From NCBI GenBank assembly GCA_017464645.1, contig JAFTZF010000007.1:1-48921 (forward strand): a DNA stretch of 48,921 nt, read 5' to 3'. This document shows, piece by piece, positions 1 through 8,205 of this stretch (position 1 is the first letter of the stretch; each line of letters starts with the position of its first letter). The translations under genes and the position numbers were made by a program. The notes under the pieces were generated by a model. That model worked only from the letters and a program-made list of their open reading frames with translations, made no database searches and had not been told where the DNA came from. This DNA is from Lachnospiraceae bacterium (lineage in GTDB: Bacteria; Bacillota_A; Clostridia; Lachnospirales; Lachnospiraceae).

Positions 1-696
1 CACCAGAGTTACGTCCGGGTGCAGCTGCAGGATGGAAGCGGGTACTTCCGGGGTGATGGGGCCCTGGAAGGATTTGACCAGGATGTCGGCCTTGTCGGCG
101 CCGCTGACTACCATGAGGATCTTGCGGGCGTCCATGATGTTCTTGATGCCCATGGTGTAAGCCTGGCGGGGAACATCGTCAGCCTTCTCAAAGAAGCGCT
201 TGTTGGCCTCGATGGTCAGCTCGGTCAAGTCTACGCAGTGGGTTTCCGGCTCGAATGCGGGGCCGGGCTCGTTGAAGCCGATGTGGCCGTCGTGGCCGAT
301 GCCCAGCAGCTGCAGGTCGATGCCGCCCATGCTGCGGATGATTGCGTTGTAAGCGTCGCAGGTCTTTTGGCTGTCAGCCTCAGCACCGTTAGGTACGTGG
401 GTATTTGCCATATCGATATTGATACCGGAAAACAGGTTCTCGTTCATGAAGTAGCGGTAGCTCTGGGGATGATCCGGGGTCAGACCCTTGTATTCGTCCA
501 GATTTACGGTCTTTACCTGAGAAAAGTCCAGGTCGCCCTTCTTACAGCCATCTACCAGCAGCTGGTAAGCACCCACCGGAGTGGAGCCGGTTGCCAGACC
601 CAGCACGCAGTCGGGCTTTAAAACTACCTGAGCAGCCATGATCTGGGCTGCGATCTTACTCATCTCGGCATAGTCTTTTGCTTTATAAATTTTCAT
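1..696 (-). CDS. nagB: Glucosamine-6-phosphate deaminase, 3' end cut by the window
   Basis: The minus strand encodes 232 residues starting MKIYKAKDYAEMS and running in frame off the window edge. Family hallmarks are visible: the phosphate-binding stretch LGLATGSTPVGAY, the TVNLDEYKGL segment, and the catalytic stretch GIGHDGHIGFNEPG. NagB converts glucosamine-6-phosphate to fructose-6-phosphate and ammonia, which feeds amino-sugar carbon into glycolysis. The full protein is usually about 240-265 residues, so only the last few tens are missing. The ATG at 694-696 is preceded by GGAGG at good spacing. It has its own promoter (749-777) and diverges from galE. A hairpin sits in its leader (718-737). 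The identification rests on direct recognition of the sequence. Confidence 0.95.
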   Translation of the reverse strand, partial: MKIYKAKDYAEMSKIAAQIMAAQVVLKPDCVLGLATGSTPVGAYQLLVDGCKKGDLDFSQVKTVNLDEYKGLTPDHPQSYRYFMNENLFSGINIDMANTHVPNGAEADSQKTCDAYNAIIRSMGGIDLQLLGIGHDGHIGFNEPGPAFEPETHCVDLTELTIEANKRFFEKADDVPRQAYTMGIKNIMDARKILMVVSGADKADILVKSFQGPITPEVPASILQLHPDVTLV

Positions 697-717
697 TATC
701 ATATTCCTCCCATATAT

Positions 718-737
718 GCAGAGGGCTTTCCCTCTGC
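718..737 (-). promoter_or_regulatory. Stem-loop in the nagB leader
   Basis: A perfect 8-bp inverted repeat (718-725 with 730-737) with a 4-nt loop lies between the nagB promoter and its ribosome binding site. No U-tract follows it on the minus strand, so it is not a standard terminator. It could protect the mRNA 5' end or influence translation. The function is unknown. Confidence 0.5.
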
Positions 738-748
738 TGTCTGTTTCA

Positions 749-777
749 ATTATACTGCAAGAAAAAGCAAATGAAAA
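749..777 (-). promoter_or_regulatory. nagB sigma-A promoter
   Basis: On the minus strand the -35 is TTTTCA (772-777) and the -10 is a perfect TATAAT (749-754), separated by 17 bp. It is placed correctly to transcribe nagB. Confidence 0.75.
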
Positions 778-833
778 GTATTTTGTTAAAAAAATCCTTT
801 TGAAGGAATCGCCAACAGATTTTTCGGAAATCA

Positions 834-862
834 TTGAGAAATCCGCATGTTTGTAGTATGAT
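834..862 (+). promoter_or_regulatory. galE sigma-A promoter
   Basis: TTGAGA (834-839) and TATGAT (857-862) are separated by 17 bp, about 30 bp before the galE start. It is back to back with the nagB promoter. Confidence 0.75.
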
Positions 863-893
863 AAGGGTATCCGAGGAGTAAGGAGGATTGTAT

Positions 894-1910
894 ATGGCAA
901 TTTTAGTAACAGGCGGAGCCGGTTATATCGGCAGCCATACTTGTGTTGAACTTTTGAACGAGGGCTACGATGTGGTAGTCATGGATAATTTATATAATTC
1001 CAGCAGGAAGGCGCTGGAGCGGGTAGAGCAGATCACCGGGAAAAAGGTGACCTTTTATGAGGTGGATATGCTGGATGCGGACGGAGTGGAGAAGATTTTT
1101 CAGAAGGAAAAAATCGAGTCCGTCATTCATTTTGCAGGACTGAAGGCAGTGGGCGAGTCTGTGGCGAAGCCCATTGAGTATTATCACAACAATATTACAG
1201 GTACACTGGTTCTGTGCGATGTCATGCGAAAATACGGGGTGAAGGATATTGTATTCAGTTCTTCTGCCACCGTTTACGGAGACCCGGCTTTTATACCCAT
1301 TACCGAGGAGTGCCCCAAGGGCAAGATCACCAATCCCTACGGCCAGACCAAGGGTATGCTGGAGCAGGTGCTCACAGACATCCACGTGTCTGACCCTCAG
1401 TGGAATGTGATCCTGCTGCGTTATTTCAATCCCATCGGTGCTCATAAGAGCGGCCTTATCGGGGAGGATCCAAAGGGGATTCCCAACAACCTGCTGCCCT
1501 ATGTGGCCCAGGTGGCCGTAGGCAAGCTGGAGTGCATCGGTGTTTTCGGAAATGACTATGATACTCCCGATGGAACCGGTGTGAGAGACTATATCCATGT
1601 GGTGGACCTGGCCAGGGGCCATGTAAAAGCCATTGAAAAACTCCGGGAGAAGCGTGGTGTGCTGGTGTACAATCTGGGCACAGGCAAGGGCTACAGTGTG
1701 CTGGAGGTAGTGAAGGCCTTTGGCAAGGCCTGCGGAAAGGAACTGCCTTATGTGATCAAGGACCGCAGACCGGGAGATATAGCCCAGTGCTACGCAGACC
1801 CCTCCAGGGCCAAAGCGGAGCTTGGCTGGGAGGCTCAGTACGGCATCGAAGAAATGTGCGAGGACGCCTGGAGATGGCAGAGCGGCAATCCTGACGGATA
1901 TGCGGAATGA
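894..1910 (+). CDS. galE: UDP-glucose 4-epimerase
   Basis: The 338-residue product is exactly the usual GalE length. It interconverts UDP-glucose and UDP-galactose in the Leloir pathway and supplies UDP-galactose for surface glycans. The N-terminal NAD-binding motif GGAGYIGSH is intact. SSSATVYG holds the catalytic Ser/Thr region, and YGQTKGMLE holds the active-site Tyr and Lys of short-chain dehydrogenases. The RYFNPIGAH and [15 protein letters not shown] stretches are typical of the sugar-binding part. I start at ATG 894, not at the in-frame TTG at 888, because AGGAGG (881-886) lies 7 nt before this ATG and overlaps too closely with the TTG. It is transcribed from its own promoter and no other galactose genes lie beside it. 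Confidence 0.97.
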   Translation: MAILVTGGAGYIGSHTCVELLNEGYDVVVMDNLYNSSRKALERVEQITGKKVTFYEVDMLDADGVEKIFQKEKIESVIHFAGLKAVGESVAKPIEYYHNNITGTLVLCDVMRKYGVKDIVFSSSATVYGDPAFIPITEECPKGKITNPYGQTKGMLEQVLTDIHVSDPQWNVILLRYFNPIGAHKSGLIGEDPKGIPNNLLPYVAQVAVGKLECIGVFGNDYDTPDGTGVRDYIHVVDLARGHVKAIEKLREKRGVLVYNLGTGKGYSVLEVVKAFGKACGKELPYVIKDRRPGDIAQCYADPSRAKAELGWEAQYGIEEMCEDAWRWQSGNPDGYAE

Positions 1911-1986
1911 TCGGCTTTATCCGTGCATAAAGCAGGAAAAGATTGGAACACTAATCCTGAATCAAATTTTAGGAGGCGTGTAAAGC

Positions 1987-2595
1987 ATGGTAGATTTCAA
2001 AAACAGTGAAACCAAAGACAATTTAATGCGGGCCTTCGCCGGAGAGAGCCAGGCCCGCAATCGTTATACTTTTGCAGCCAGGGAAGCGCGCAGGCAGAAA
2101 CAGCCGGTGCTGGAGGCTGTGTTTTTATTTACGGCAGACCAGGAGCGGGCCCATGCCCAGATATTCTACAATCATTTGAAGGGATTGTCCGGGGAAAATC
2201 TGCAGGTGAACGGAACCTATCCGGTGGAGGTTTACGACGACCTGGCAAAGCTGCTCCGCTGTGCCCAGCACAATGAATATGAGGAGTTTGACCCGGTGTA
2301 TGAGGCCTTTGGAAAGAAGGCAGAGGAAGAGGGCTTCATGGCAGTTGCCCAGTCCTTTTATACCATTGCCCGGATCGAAAAACTCCATGGAGACCGCTTT
2401 GGTCAATATGCCCAGTGGTTGGAAGAGGGGCAGCTGCACAAAGCCCAGGTGCAGACAGGCTGGATGTGTCTGAACTGCGGCCATGTCCACTATGGCCCCC
2501 AAGCCCCGAAAACCTGCCCTGTTTGCTATGAGGAGCAGGGATATTTCATTCGCCTGGGGCTGGTACCGTATACAGAATTACAGATGGTTGATTAA
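1987..2595 (+). CDS. rbr: Rubrerythrin
   Basis: This 202-residue protein has an N-terminal ferritin-like four-helix domain and a C-terminal rubredoxin-like domain. The diiron ligands appear as Glu and ExxH patterns: GESQARNRY, QERAH and RIEKLH. The rubredoxin-like iron site is formed by CLNCG and CPVC. Rubrerythrin reduces hydrogen peroxide in the cytoplasm of anaerobes. AGGAGG precedes the ATG. A strong terminator follows at once (2601-2637), so it ends its transcription unit. I see no clear promoter in the 76-bp gap after galE, so it may be cotranscribed with galE or use a promoter I did not recognise. Confidence 0.95.
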   Translation: MVDFKNSETKDNLMRAFAGESQARNRYTFAAREARRQKQPVLEAVFLFTADQERAHAQIFYNHLKGLSGENLQVNGTYPVEVYDDLAKLLRCAQHNEYEEFDPVYEAFGKKAEEEGFMAVAQSFYTIARIEKLHGDRFGQYAQWLEEGQLHKAQVQTGWMCLNCGHVHYGPQAPKTCPVCYEEQGYFIRLGLVPYTELQMVD

Positions 2596-2600
2596 GAAGA

Positions 2601-2637
2601 TGACCGGTCATGGTACTCCGTGGCCGGTCAAATTTTT
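2601..2637 (+). terminator. Intrinsic terminator after rubrerythrin
   Basis: A 13-bp stem (2601-2613 with 2618-2630, including two G-T pairs) has a 4-nt loop and is followed by a T-run. It insulates the kinase promoter downstream. Confidence 0.9.
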
Positions 2638-2662
2638 GTGAAAAATGCCTGGGCTAAATTTC

Positions 2663-2691
2663 TTGACAGGGAAATGGGGGCAGGGTATAAT
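2663..2691 (+). promoter_or_regulatory. Promoter of the Ser/Thr kinase gene
   Basis: This is a perfect sigma-A consensus: TTGACA (2663-2668), 17 bp, TATAAT (2686-2691). It shows that in-frame starts upstream of about 2698 cannot be used. The resulting 5' leader is about 115 nt and contains an 8-bp helix (2699-2706 with 2736-2743). Confidence 0.9.
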
Positions 2692-2814
2692 CCAGAATAC
2701 AAAGAAGGAAGCAACCCCGTTTCGTGGTGGGAGAGTTCTTTGTTCCGGGCGTTCGCCCAAAGTTTTCAAAAGGATGATAATCAAATAGATGATGCATTTG
2801 GAAGGAGGGAATTT

Positions 2815-4500
2815 TTGCTCCAAATAGGTTCTGTCATTGACGGAAAGTACAAGATTTTAAATGTCATAGGCAGGGGAGGTATGAGTACCGTGTACCTGGC
2901 TATCAATGAGCGGGCCAATAAACCCTGGGCTGTAAAGGAGGTCCAAAGAAGGGATTTTCGGGAACTACAGGTGGACAAAAAAGAAATTGAGATGATGAAA
3001 AAGCTCAGGCATCCGGGTCTTCCCGCTATTGTGGATGTGATTGAGGAGCGGGATGCGCTGCTCATTGTGATGGACTATGTGGAAGGGCGCTCGCTGGAGG
3101 ATTTGCTGGAGGAATACGGGGCTCAGCCGGAGGAACGGGTCCTGGCCTGGGCAAAGCAGCTGTGCGATGTGCTGGACTACCTTCACAGGCAGAGTCCACC
3201 CATCATTTACCGGGATATGAAGCCGGCCAATGTGATGCTGAAGCCCGATGGAACGGTGACACTCATTGATTTTGGTGCGGCTCGGGAATACAGGGAAGAG
3301 CGAGGAAAGGACACAGTCTGCCTGGGCACCCGGGGCTACGCGGCGCCGGAGCAGTATGAGCTGGCGGGGCAGAGCGATATGCGGACGGATATTTACTGCC
3401 TGGGAGTGACTCTGTTTCAGCTGCTGACAGGCGAGAGTCCTCATCAGCTGCGGCCCGTTCGGGAGTGTGATCCGGGTCTTTCCGCGGGTCTGGAGGCTGT
3501 TTTGGAAAAGTGTACCCGGGTGAAAAAAGAGGAACGTTACCGCTCCTGCAGAGAGCTTTCCTATGCGCTGGCCCACTATTGGGAGCAGGATGCGGCCTAT
3601 GTAAAGCGCCAGAAAAATAAGCTGCTGACGTTTCTGACGCCCATGTGGGCGGCTGTGCTGTTGGGACTGCTGGCCGGGATCTTTAAAGGGCTGGAAAGGC
3701 AGACTCAGAAAAATACCTACGAGGCCTATCTGCTGGCGGCGGGAAATGCGGCCACCAAGGAAGAAGAACTGGACAATTATCAAAAGGCAATTTCACTGAA
3801 TCCCTACGAAGAGGAGGCCTATCTGGGGCTGCTGCAAAACGGCTTTCTGGATGATGAGGTACTGACCCGGGAGGAAAGCGAAGCGCTGCGGGCGGTGCTC
3901 ATCCAATACGGGGACAGAGCTGTGACCAACGAGACTGCATTTCGAAAGAATGAGGAAGGTTATGCCGGCTTTGCCTATCAGGCAGGGATTGCATACTTTT
4001 ATAAATTTGAGGAAAAGGAAAACAAGAAAAAGGCCCGGGGATATTTTGAGGTCGCAGCGGCTTCGGAAGATCTGGAGGAGCAGCAGGTGCGAAGGGCCCG
4101 GTGCTTATTTGTGATTTCAGACTATTATTCCAAGATCGGCCTGTCGGATGCGGCAGGTGATTTTACAGTCACTTATGAAACTTACTGGGAGGATCTGGTG
4201 GAAGCGTCCGCTGGCAATCTAGTGGAGGCGGATAACGAGCGGACAGCCCTGGTCATGTACGAAGAACTAATAAGTCAGATGGTGTCCCGGGCGGCGGAGT
4301 TCCAAAAGGCGGGAGTGAGCCGGGAGGAAATGCTGTCACAGCTGGAAGGGGTAAAAAAGCACCTGGAAACGGATTTTCAAAATCTGCCGGAGGGAAGCAG
4401 GGAGACTATTCTGACGGAAATCCGGGAATTGGAGGACTTTATTCGGACGGCAGAGCGCACCATCGCATCGGCCTATGGGCAGGAGAAAGAGGGGCATTAG
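2815..4500 (+). CDS. Membrane Ser/Thr protein kinase with C-terminal external helical domain
   Basis: The 561-residue protein has a complete Hanks-type kinase domain at residues 12-256. The Gly loop is GRGGMST, the catalytic Lys is K41, the catalytic loop is YRDMKPANVM (D134), DFG begins at D152 and APE lies at 178-180. The usual HRD His is Tyr here. A single membrane segment (about 270-290) separates the kinase from about 270 residues that look helical and TPR-like and should lie outside the cell. No PASTA repeats are present, unlike PrkC/Stk1. The start is a TTG preceded by GAAGGAGGG. Longer in-frame starts lie before the promoter's -10 and are rejected. The gene abuts the Ig-like protein, which suggests a signalling pair. 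The substrate is unknown. Confidence 0.88.
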   Translation: MLQIGSVIDGKYKILNVIGRGGMSTVYLAINERANKPWAVKEVQRRDFRELQVDKKEIEMMKKLRHPGLPAIVDVIEERDALLIVMDYVEGRSLEDLLEEYGAQPEERVLAWAKQLCDVLDYLHRQSPPIIYRDMKPANVMLKPDGTVTLIDFGAAREYREERGKDTVCLGTRGYAAPEQYELAGQSDMRTDIYCLGVTLFQLLTGESPHQLRPVRECDPGLSAGLEAVLEKCTRVKKEERYRSCRELSYALAHYWEQDAAYVKRQKNKLLTFLTPMWAAVLLGLLAGIFKGLERQTQKNTYEAYLLAAGNAATKEEELDNYQKAISLNPYEEEAYLGLLQNGFLDDEVLTREESEALRAVLIQYGDRAVTNETAFRKNEEGYAGFAYQAGIAYFYKFEEKENKKKARGYFEVAAASEDLEEQQVRRARCLFVISDYYSKIGLSDAAGDFTVTYETYWEDLVEASAGNLVEADNERTALVMYEELISQMVSRAAEFQKAGVSREEMLSQLEGVKKHLETDFQNLPEGSRETILTEIRELEDFIRTAERTIASAYGQEKEGH

Positions 4501-4654
4501 CATCACAGAAAAAATGAATCTTTATCATAATCTGAGCCGGATTTGTCTGGCCGGGGCAGGCGTCTTTCTGCTGGCAGCAACAGTTTTGTTCGTGAAACTT
4601 GGCATTTGGTCGGTGGTTGGATTTTTTGTCAGAAAATACAAAGGAGGACATAGG

Positions 4655-7600
4655 ATGAAGGGACGCGGGAAGAAAAGTCAGGCGAGGAAACGGCGGGCGC
4701 CGGGAAGAAGCATGAGGCTGCTGGCGCTGATTTTGATGCTGGCTCTGATAGGAAATCAGCAATTGTATCTGCTGGCAGAGAAGGCGGAGACAGAGGAAAG
4801 CTTGCCGGAAACGGTTCCTGATGCAAAGGAGTATGACTTTAAAATTACTTACAATGAGGCGGTGCGGCTGGTAAAGGACGGAGAGGATCATCCTACAGAG
4901 AAGCTGCCTATGGAGGGATACACGGCCTATTACGGAACGGAGATCGTGGCGACGATTGCTGTAAAAGAGGTTGCCATAGAGGAAGAGGAGGAGGCAGATG
5001 CAGAGGAAAAAGTGGACGAGGGGGAAAATCCGGACGTGGGGGAAGAGAAGCCCTGGTTGGCAGATTTTGTTCTTACCCTGGAGACTATGGATTCTGATGG
5101 GGAAACAGCCACCACGGACGTTACAGCGCAGATAAACTGGGAAGATGCTGCGGAGGCGGAGTATGTGGGGATATACACGATTGCCGCGGAGGGAAGTTAT
5201 GTTCTGACAGCAACTCTTGGAGAAGAGGTTTACATAAGCCCTACACTGGTGCTGGACACAACTGCTCCCAAACTGAACTTTTCCTACAAGGCGGCAGTAA
5301 AGACGGAACAGGAAGACGAGACTGTGCCGGTTCCTGTCAGTACAGATACCGATACCGGCAGAAAGTATTTCAACGAGGATATCATTCTGGAACTTACGCT
5401 GGAGGATGAAAACCTGCGGGTGAAAGAACTGCAGGAATCCATTCTTTCCGGTCTTAAGACGGTGGACAGCCGGGAAGTCCGCGTGGAAAATACCGCGGCA
5501 GAAACAGCGGTGGCCGGGTGGGAAGCAACTCGCATTTCTCAGGGGATACTTACTCTGGAGATCCCGCTGACAACCGAGGCCAACTATGCGATTCCACTGG
5601 CCTATACGGATTTGGCAGGAAATGCTGAGCCGGGAATGCATATGGAGCTGGTAACGGTGGATCAGACGGCGCCTGTTCTAACGCTCCGAAGCGAGACGGC
5701 CTCGGGCGTTCCGGTGCAGGCTGTCCGTTATCAGGATGATGGATTTTGGTTCGCGGATGAGGAGATGACAGTCACGGTTATGGCGGAGGATGCGACCACA
5801 GATGTGCAGGGTGTAAATGTGATTGTGACGGATGAGACGGGAGAAGAGCATGTTTTTCCATGCCGGGAGTCGGAGCAGAAACCTGATGCTTCCCTGCAGA
5901 TATTTTTTGTGGAAATCCCGCCGGAGATTGAGGCGGAGGATTTTAAGGGAACGATTTGGGTACGGGCAAAGGACCGATGCACCAATGAGGCGCAGTTGAC
6001 CCGAGGCGTTGTGGTGGAGAGTGCACAGACCCATGAGGAAGCAGGAAGCGCGGTGCTCATTACAGAGACTGCCCCGAGCCGGACTGTTGCCGGAGTGAAT
6101 TATTACAATACGGATATTGCTTTGAAGCTGATTTTGGAGGACAGCTATTCCGGGCTGAAAAATTGCAGCTATCAGGTGGGAAGCGGGCAGATGCAGCAAA
6201 TTGATCATGCAAAGGAGGCGGGGCTGGGTTTTGAAGGAGAGCCTTCCCGGGAAATCACCTGGCGGTATGAAGAGGAACTGGTACTGCAGGCTGCGGCAAA
6301 TGACCAAAATGATGTAAAGGTCTGGGCGGGTTTCACGGACAATGCGGGCCATGGTGAAAAGGTGGAAGCATCCTACAATGTGGATGTTACGGCGCCGGAA
6401 ATCACGGTGGAGTATGATTTGAATGAACCTGCCAACGGAAGCTATTACAAAGATGTCCGCACAGCCACGGTAACCATTCGGGAGCGGAATTTTGATGAGC
6501 AGGATGTGGAGTTTTCTGTTACCAATACGGAAGGGATTTTGCCTTCAGTCAGCGGCTGGAGCAGGAGCGGAGGCGGAAATGATACGCTGTACAGTTGTAC
6601 GGTGACCTTTTATGGAGACGGAGATTACACCTTTACGGTGGATTTTCAGGACATGGCCGGCAACCGGGCAGACTATGGCAGGGTAGATGTGTTTACGGTG
6701 GATCGGACACAGCCGCAGGTGACGGTGACCTATGACAATATGGAAGGCAAAAACAGCTGCTATTATGCCGGGAACCGGATTGCAGTAATTGATATTGATG
6801 AACACAATTTTGACAGCGGGCTGATTGATGTGATTCTGACGGTAGAGAATAGTGAAGCGGAAGTACCGCAGGTACTGGGGTGGACACAAAATGGAGACCA
6901 TCACACCGCCCGAATTCATTTCCGGGAAGACGGAGCATACACCCTGGCCATTGAAGGGGTGGATTTGGCGGAAAACCAGCTGCCGGGGTATGGACGCGAC
7001 TATTTTGTAATAGATCAGACAGCACCGGAGCTGAAAATCTTTAATATTGGGAATCATTCTGCAAATAGCGGAGAGGTTCGGCCGGGTGTATGGTGTTTTG
7101 ACAGGAACTATGCACCTGAGAGTGTGGAGATTTCCTTGAGCGGATATAAAAACGGTGTCCGGGAAATAAAGGGAAAAACCGTCCGGACCGGGAATGGACT
7201 GGAAATAAAGCTGGAGGATTTTGCGTATGTGGCGGAAGAGGATGACTTGTATACTCTGGAGGCGTCGGCTGGCGATTTGGCCGGAAACAGCAGCCGGGTA
7301 AGCGTAGTGTTTTCCGTAAATCGATTCGGCTCGGTCTATACCTTTGATGAAAAGACGGAGGCGCTGGTGGGAGAGCGGGGCGAGTATTATGTCAATCAGG
7401 GCCGGGAGTTGGTGGTGATTGAGACAAATGTGGACACGGTGGAGTTTCAGGAAATCACCTGCAACCTGAATGGTAAGCTGCGGACCTTGCGGGAAGGAGT
7501 GGATTATACAGTGGACCGGAGCGGCTCAGAAGCCGGCTGGAAGCAGTATATCTATCGAGTAGATGAGGGGAATTTTGAAGAGGAGGGGCTTTATCTGGTG

Positions 7601-8095
7601 ACTTTTTATTCCAGGGACAGAGCCAGCAACGAGTCGGATAACTCGGCCAAAGGGAAACGGATAGAATTTGTAGTGGATAAAACCAGTCCCAGCATTGTTA
7701 TTTCCGGTGTGGATCATGAGGAGCAGTATCGGGAGAGCAGCCGGCAGATTACTTTGGATGTGGAGGACAATGTGTGCCTGGCCGGAGTAAAGGTGGTGCT
7801 GAATGGAGTTGAGACTATCTACGAGGCGGCAGAGGCACAAGGGTCGGATGGAAGGCTTACATTTCGTGTAGAAGGGGCCAATCAGTGGCAGGAACTGATG
7901 GTCACCGCATATGACGAGGCCGGAAATGAACAGAACAGCCAGACCATTCGCTTTTTGATCACGCCCAATCTTCTGGCACAGTTCTTTATGAACCGGGATT
8001 TGGTGGGAAGTGTATTGGGAATTACACTGGGAGTTTTGCAGATAGCGGGCGTGATTTGGTTGTGGAGAACCCGGAAAAAAGAAAGAAAAAATTAA
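4655..8095 (+). CDS. Large membrane-anchored Ig-like repeat surface protein
   Basis: The 1146-residue protein starts with a basic stretch and a hydrophobic segment (about 21-40) like a signal anchor. An acidic region follows, then a chain of beta-rich domains. Domain joints carry a recurring [VIL]D-x-T-x-P motif: LDTTAPK, VDQTAPV, DVTAPEI, VDRTQPQ, IDQTAPE, VDKTSPS. A C-terminal membrane helix (VLGITLGVLQIAGVIWLW) is followed by a short basic tail. This fits an extracellular Ig-like stalk held at the membrane. I prefer ATG 4655 because AAGGAGG (4641-4647) lies 7 nt upstream. The frame is open back to 4475, across the kinase stop, and encodes another membrane helix (see findings). It is probably cotranscribed with the kinase. 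The ligand and function are not known. Confidence 0.75.
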   Translation: MKGRGKKSQARKRRAPGRSMRLLALILMLALIGNQQLYLLAEKAETEESLPETVPDAKEYDFKITYNEAVRLVKDGEDHPTEKLPMEGYTAYYGTEIVATIAVKEVAIEEEEEADAEEKVDEGENPDVGEEKPWLADFVLTLETMDSDGETATTDVTAQINWEDAAEAEYVGIYTIAAEGSYVLTATLGEEVYISPTLVLDTTAPKLNFSYKAAVKTEQEDETVPVPVSTDTDTGRKYFNEDIILELTLEDENLRVKELQESILSGLKTVDSREVRVENTAAETAVAGWEATRISQGILTLEIPLTTEANYAIPLAYTDLAGNAEPGMHMELVTVDQTAPVLTLRSETASGVPVQAVRYQDDGFWFADEEMTVTVMAEDATTDVQGVNVIVTDETGEEHVFPCRESEQKPDASLQIFFVEIPPEIEAEDFKGTIWVRAKDRCTNEAQLTRGVVVESAQTHEEAGSAVLITETAPSRTVAGVNYYNTDIALKLILEDSYSGLKNCSYQVGSGQMQQIDHAKEAGLGFEGEPSREITWRYEEELVLQAAANDQNDVKVWAGFTDNAGHGEKVEASYNVDVTAPEITVEYDLNEPANGSYYKDVRTATVTIRERNFDEQDVEFSVTNTEGILPSVSGWSRSGGGNDTLYSCTVTFYGDGDYTFTVDFQDMAGNRADYGRVDVFTVDRTQPQVTVTYDNMEGKNSCYYAGNRIAVIDIDEHNFDSGLIDVILTVENSEAEVPQVLGWTQNGDHHTARIHFREDGAYTLAIEGVDLAENQLPGYGRDYFVIDQTAPELKIFNIGNHSANSGEVRPGVWCFDRNYAPESVEISLSGYKNGVREIKGKTVRTGNGLEIKLEDFAYVAEEDDLYTLEASAGDLAGNSSRVSVVFSVNRFGSVYTFDEKTEALVGERGEYYVNQGRELVVIETNVDTVEFQEITCNLNGKLRTLREGVDYTVDRSGSEAGWKQYIYRVDEGNFEEEGLYLVTFYSRDRASNESDNSAKGKRIEFVVDKTSPSIVISGVDHEEQYRESSRQITLDVEDNVCLAGVKVVLNGVETIYEAAEAQGSDGRLTFRVEGANQWQELMVTAYDEAGNEQNSQTIRFLITPNLLAQFFMNRDLVGSVLGITLGVLQIAGVIWLWRTRKKERKN

Positions 8096-8126
8096 GAATC
8101 CTCACAGAATTTTCATAATCTTCGTA

Positions 8127-8155
8127 TTGCTTTATCTTCAAGATGAAACTATAAT
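8127..8155 (+). promoter_or_regulatory. ftsH promoter
   Basis: TTGCTT (8127-8132), 17 bp, and perfect TATAAT (8150-8155), about 50 bp before the ftsH start. Confidence 0.75.
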
Positions 8156-8205
8156 AGTAGTGTTATCTTGGGGACAGTTTCAGGTCACCCGTGAGGAGGA
8201 TAAGT

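Noticed and set aside
2620..2814. N-terminal extension of the kinase
   Set aside because: It starts inside the rubrerythrin terminator and crosses a perfect promoter, so it cannot be in the mRNA.
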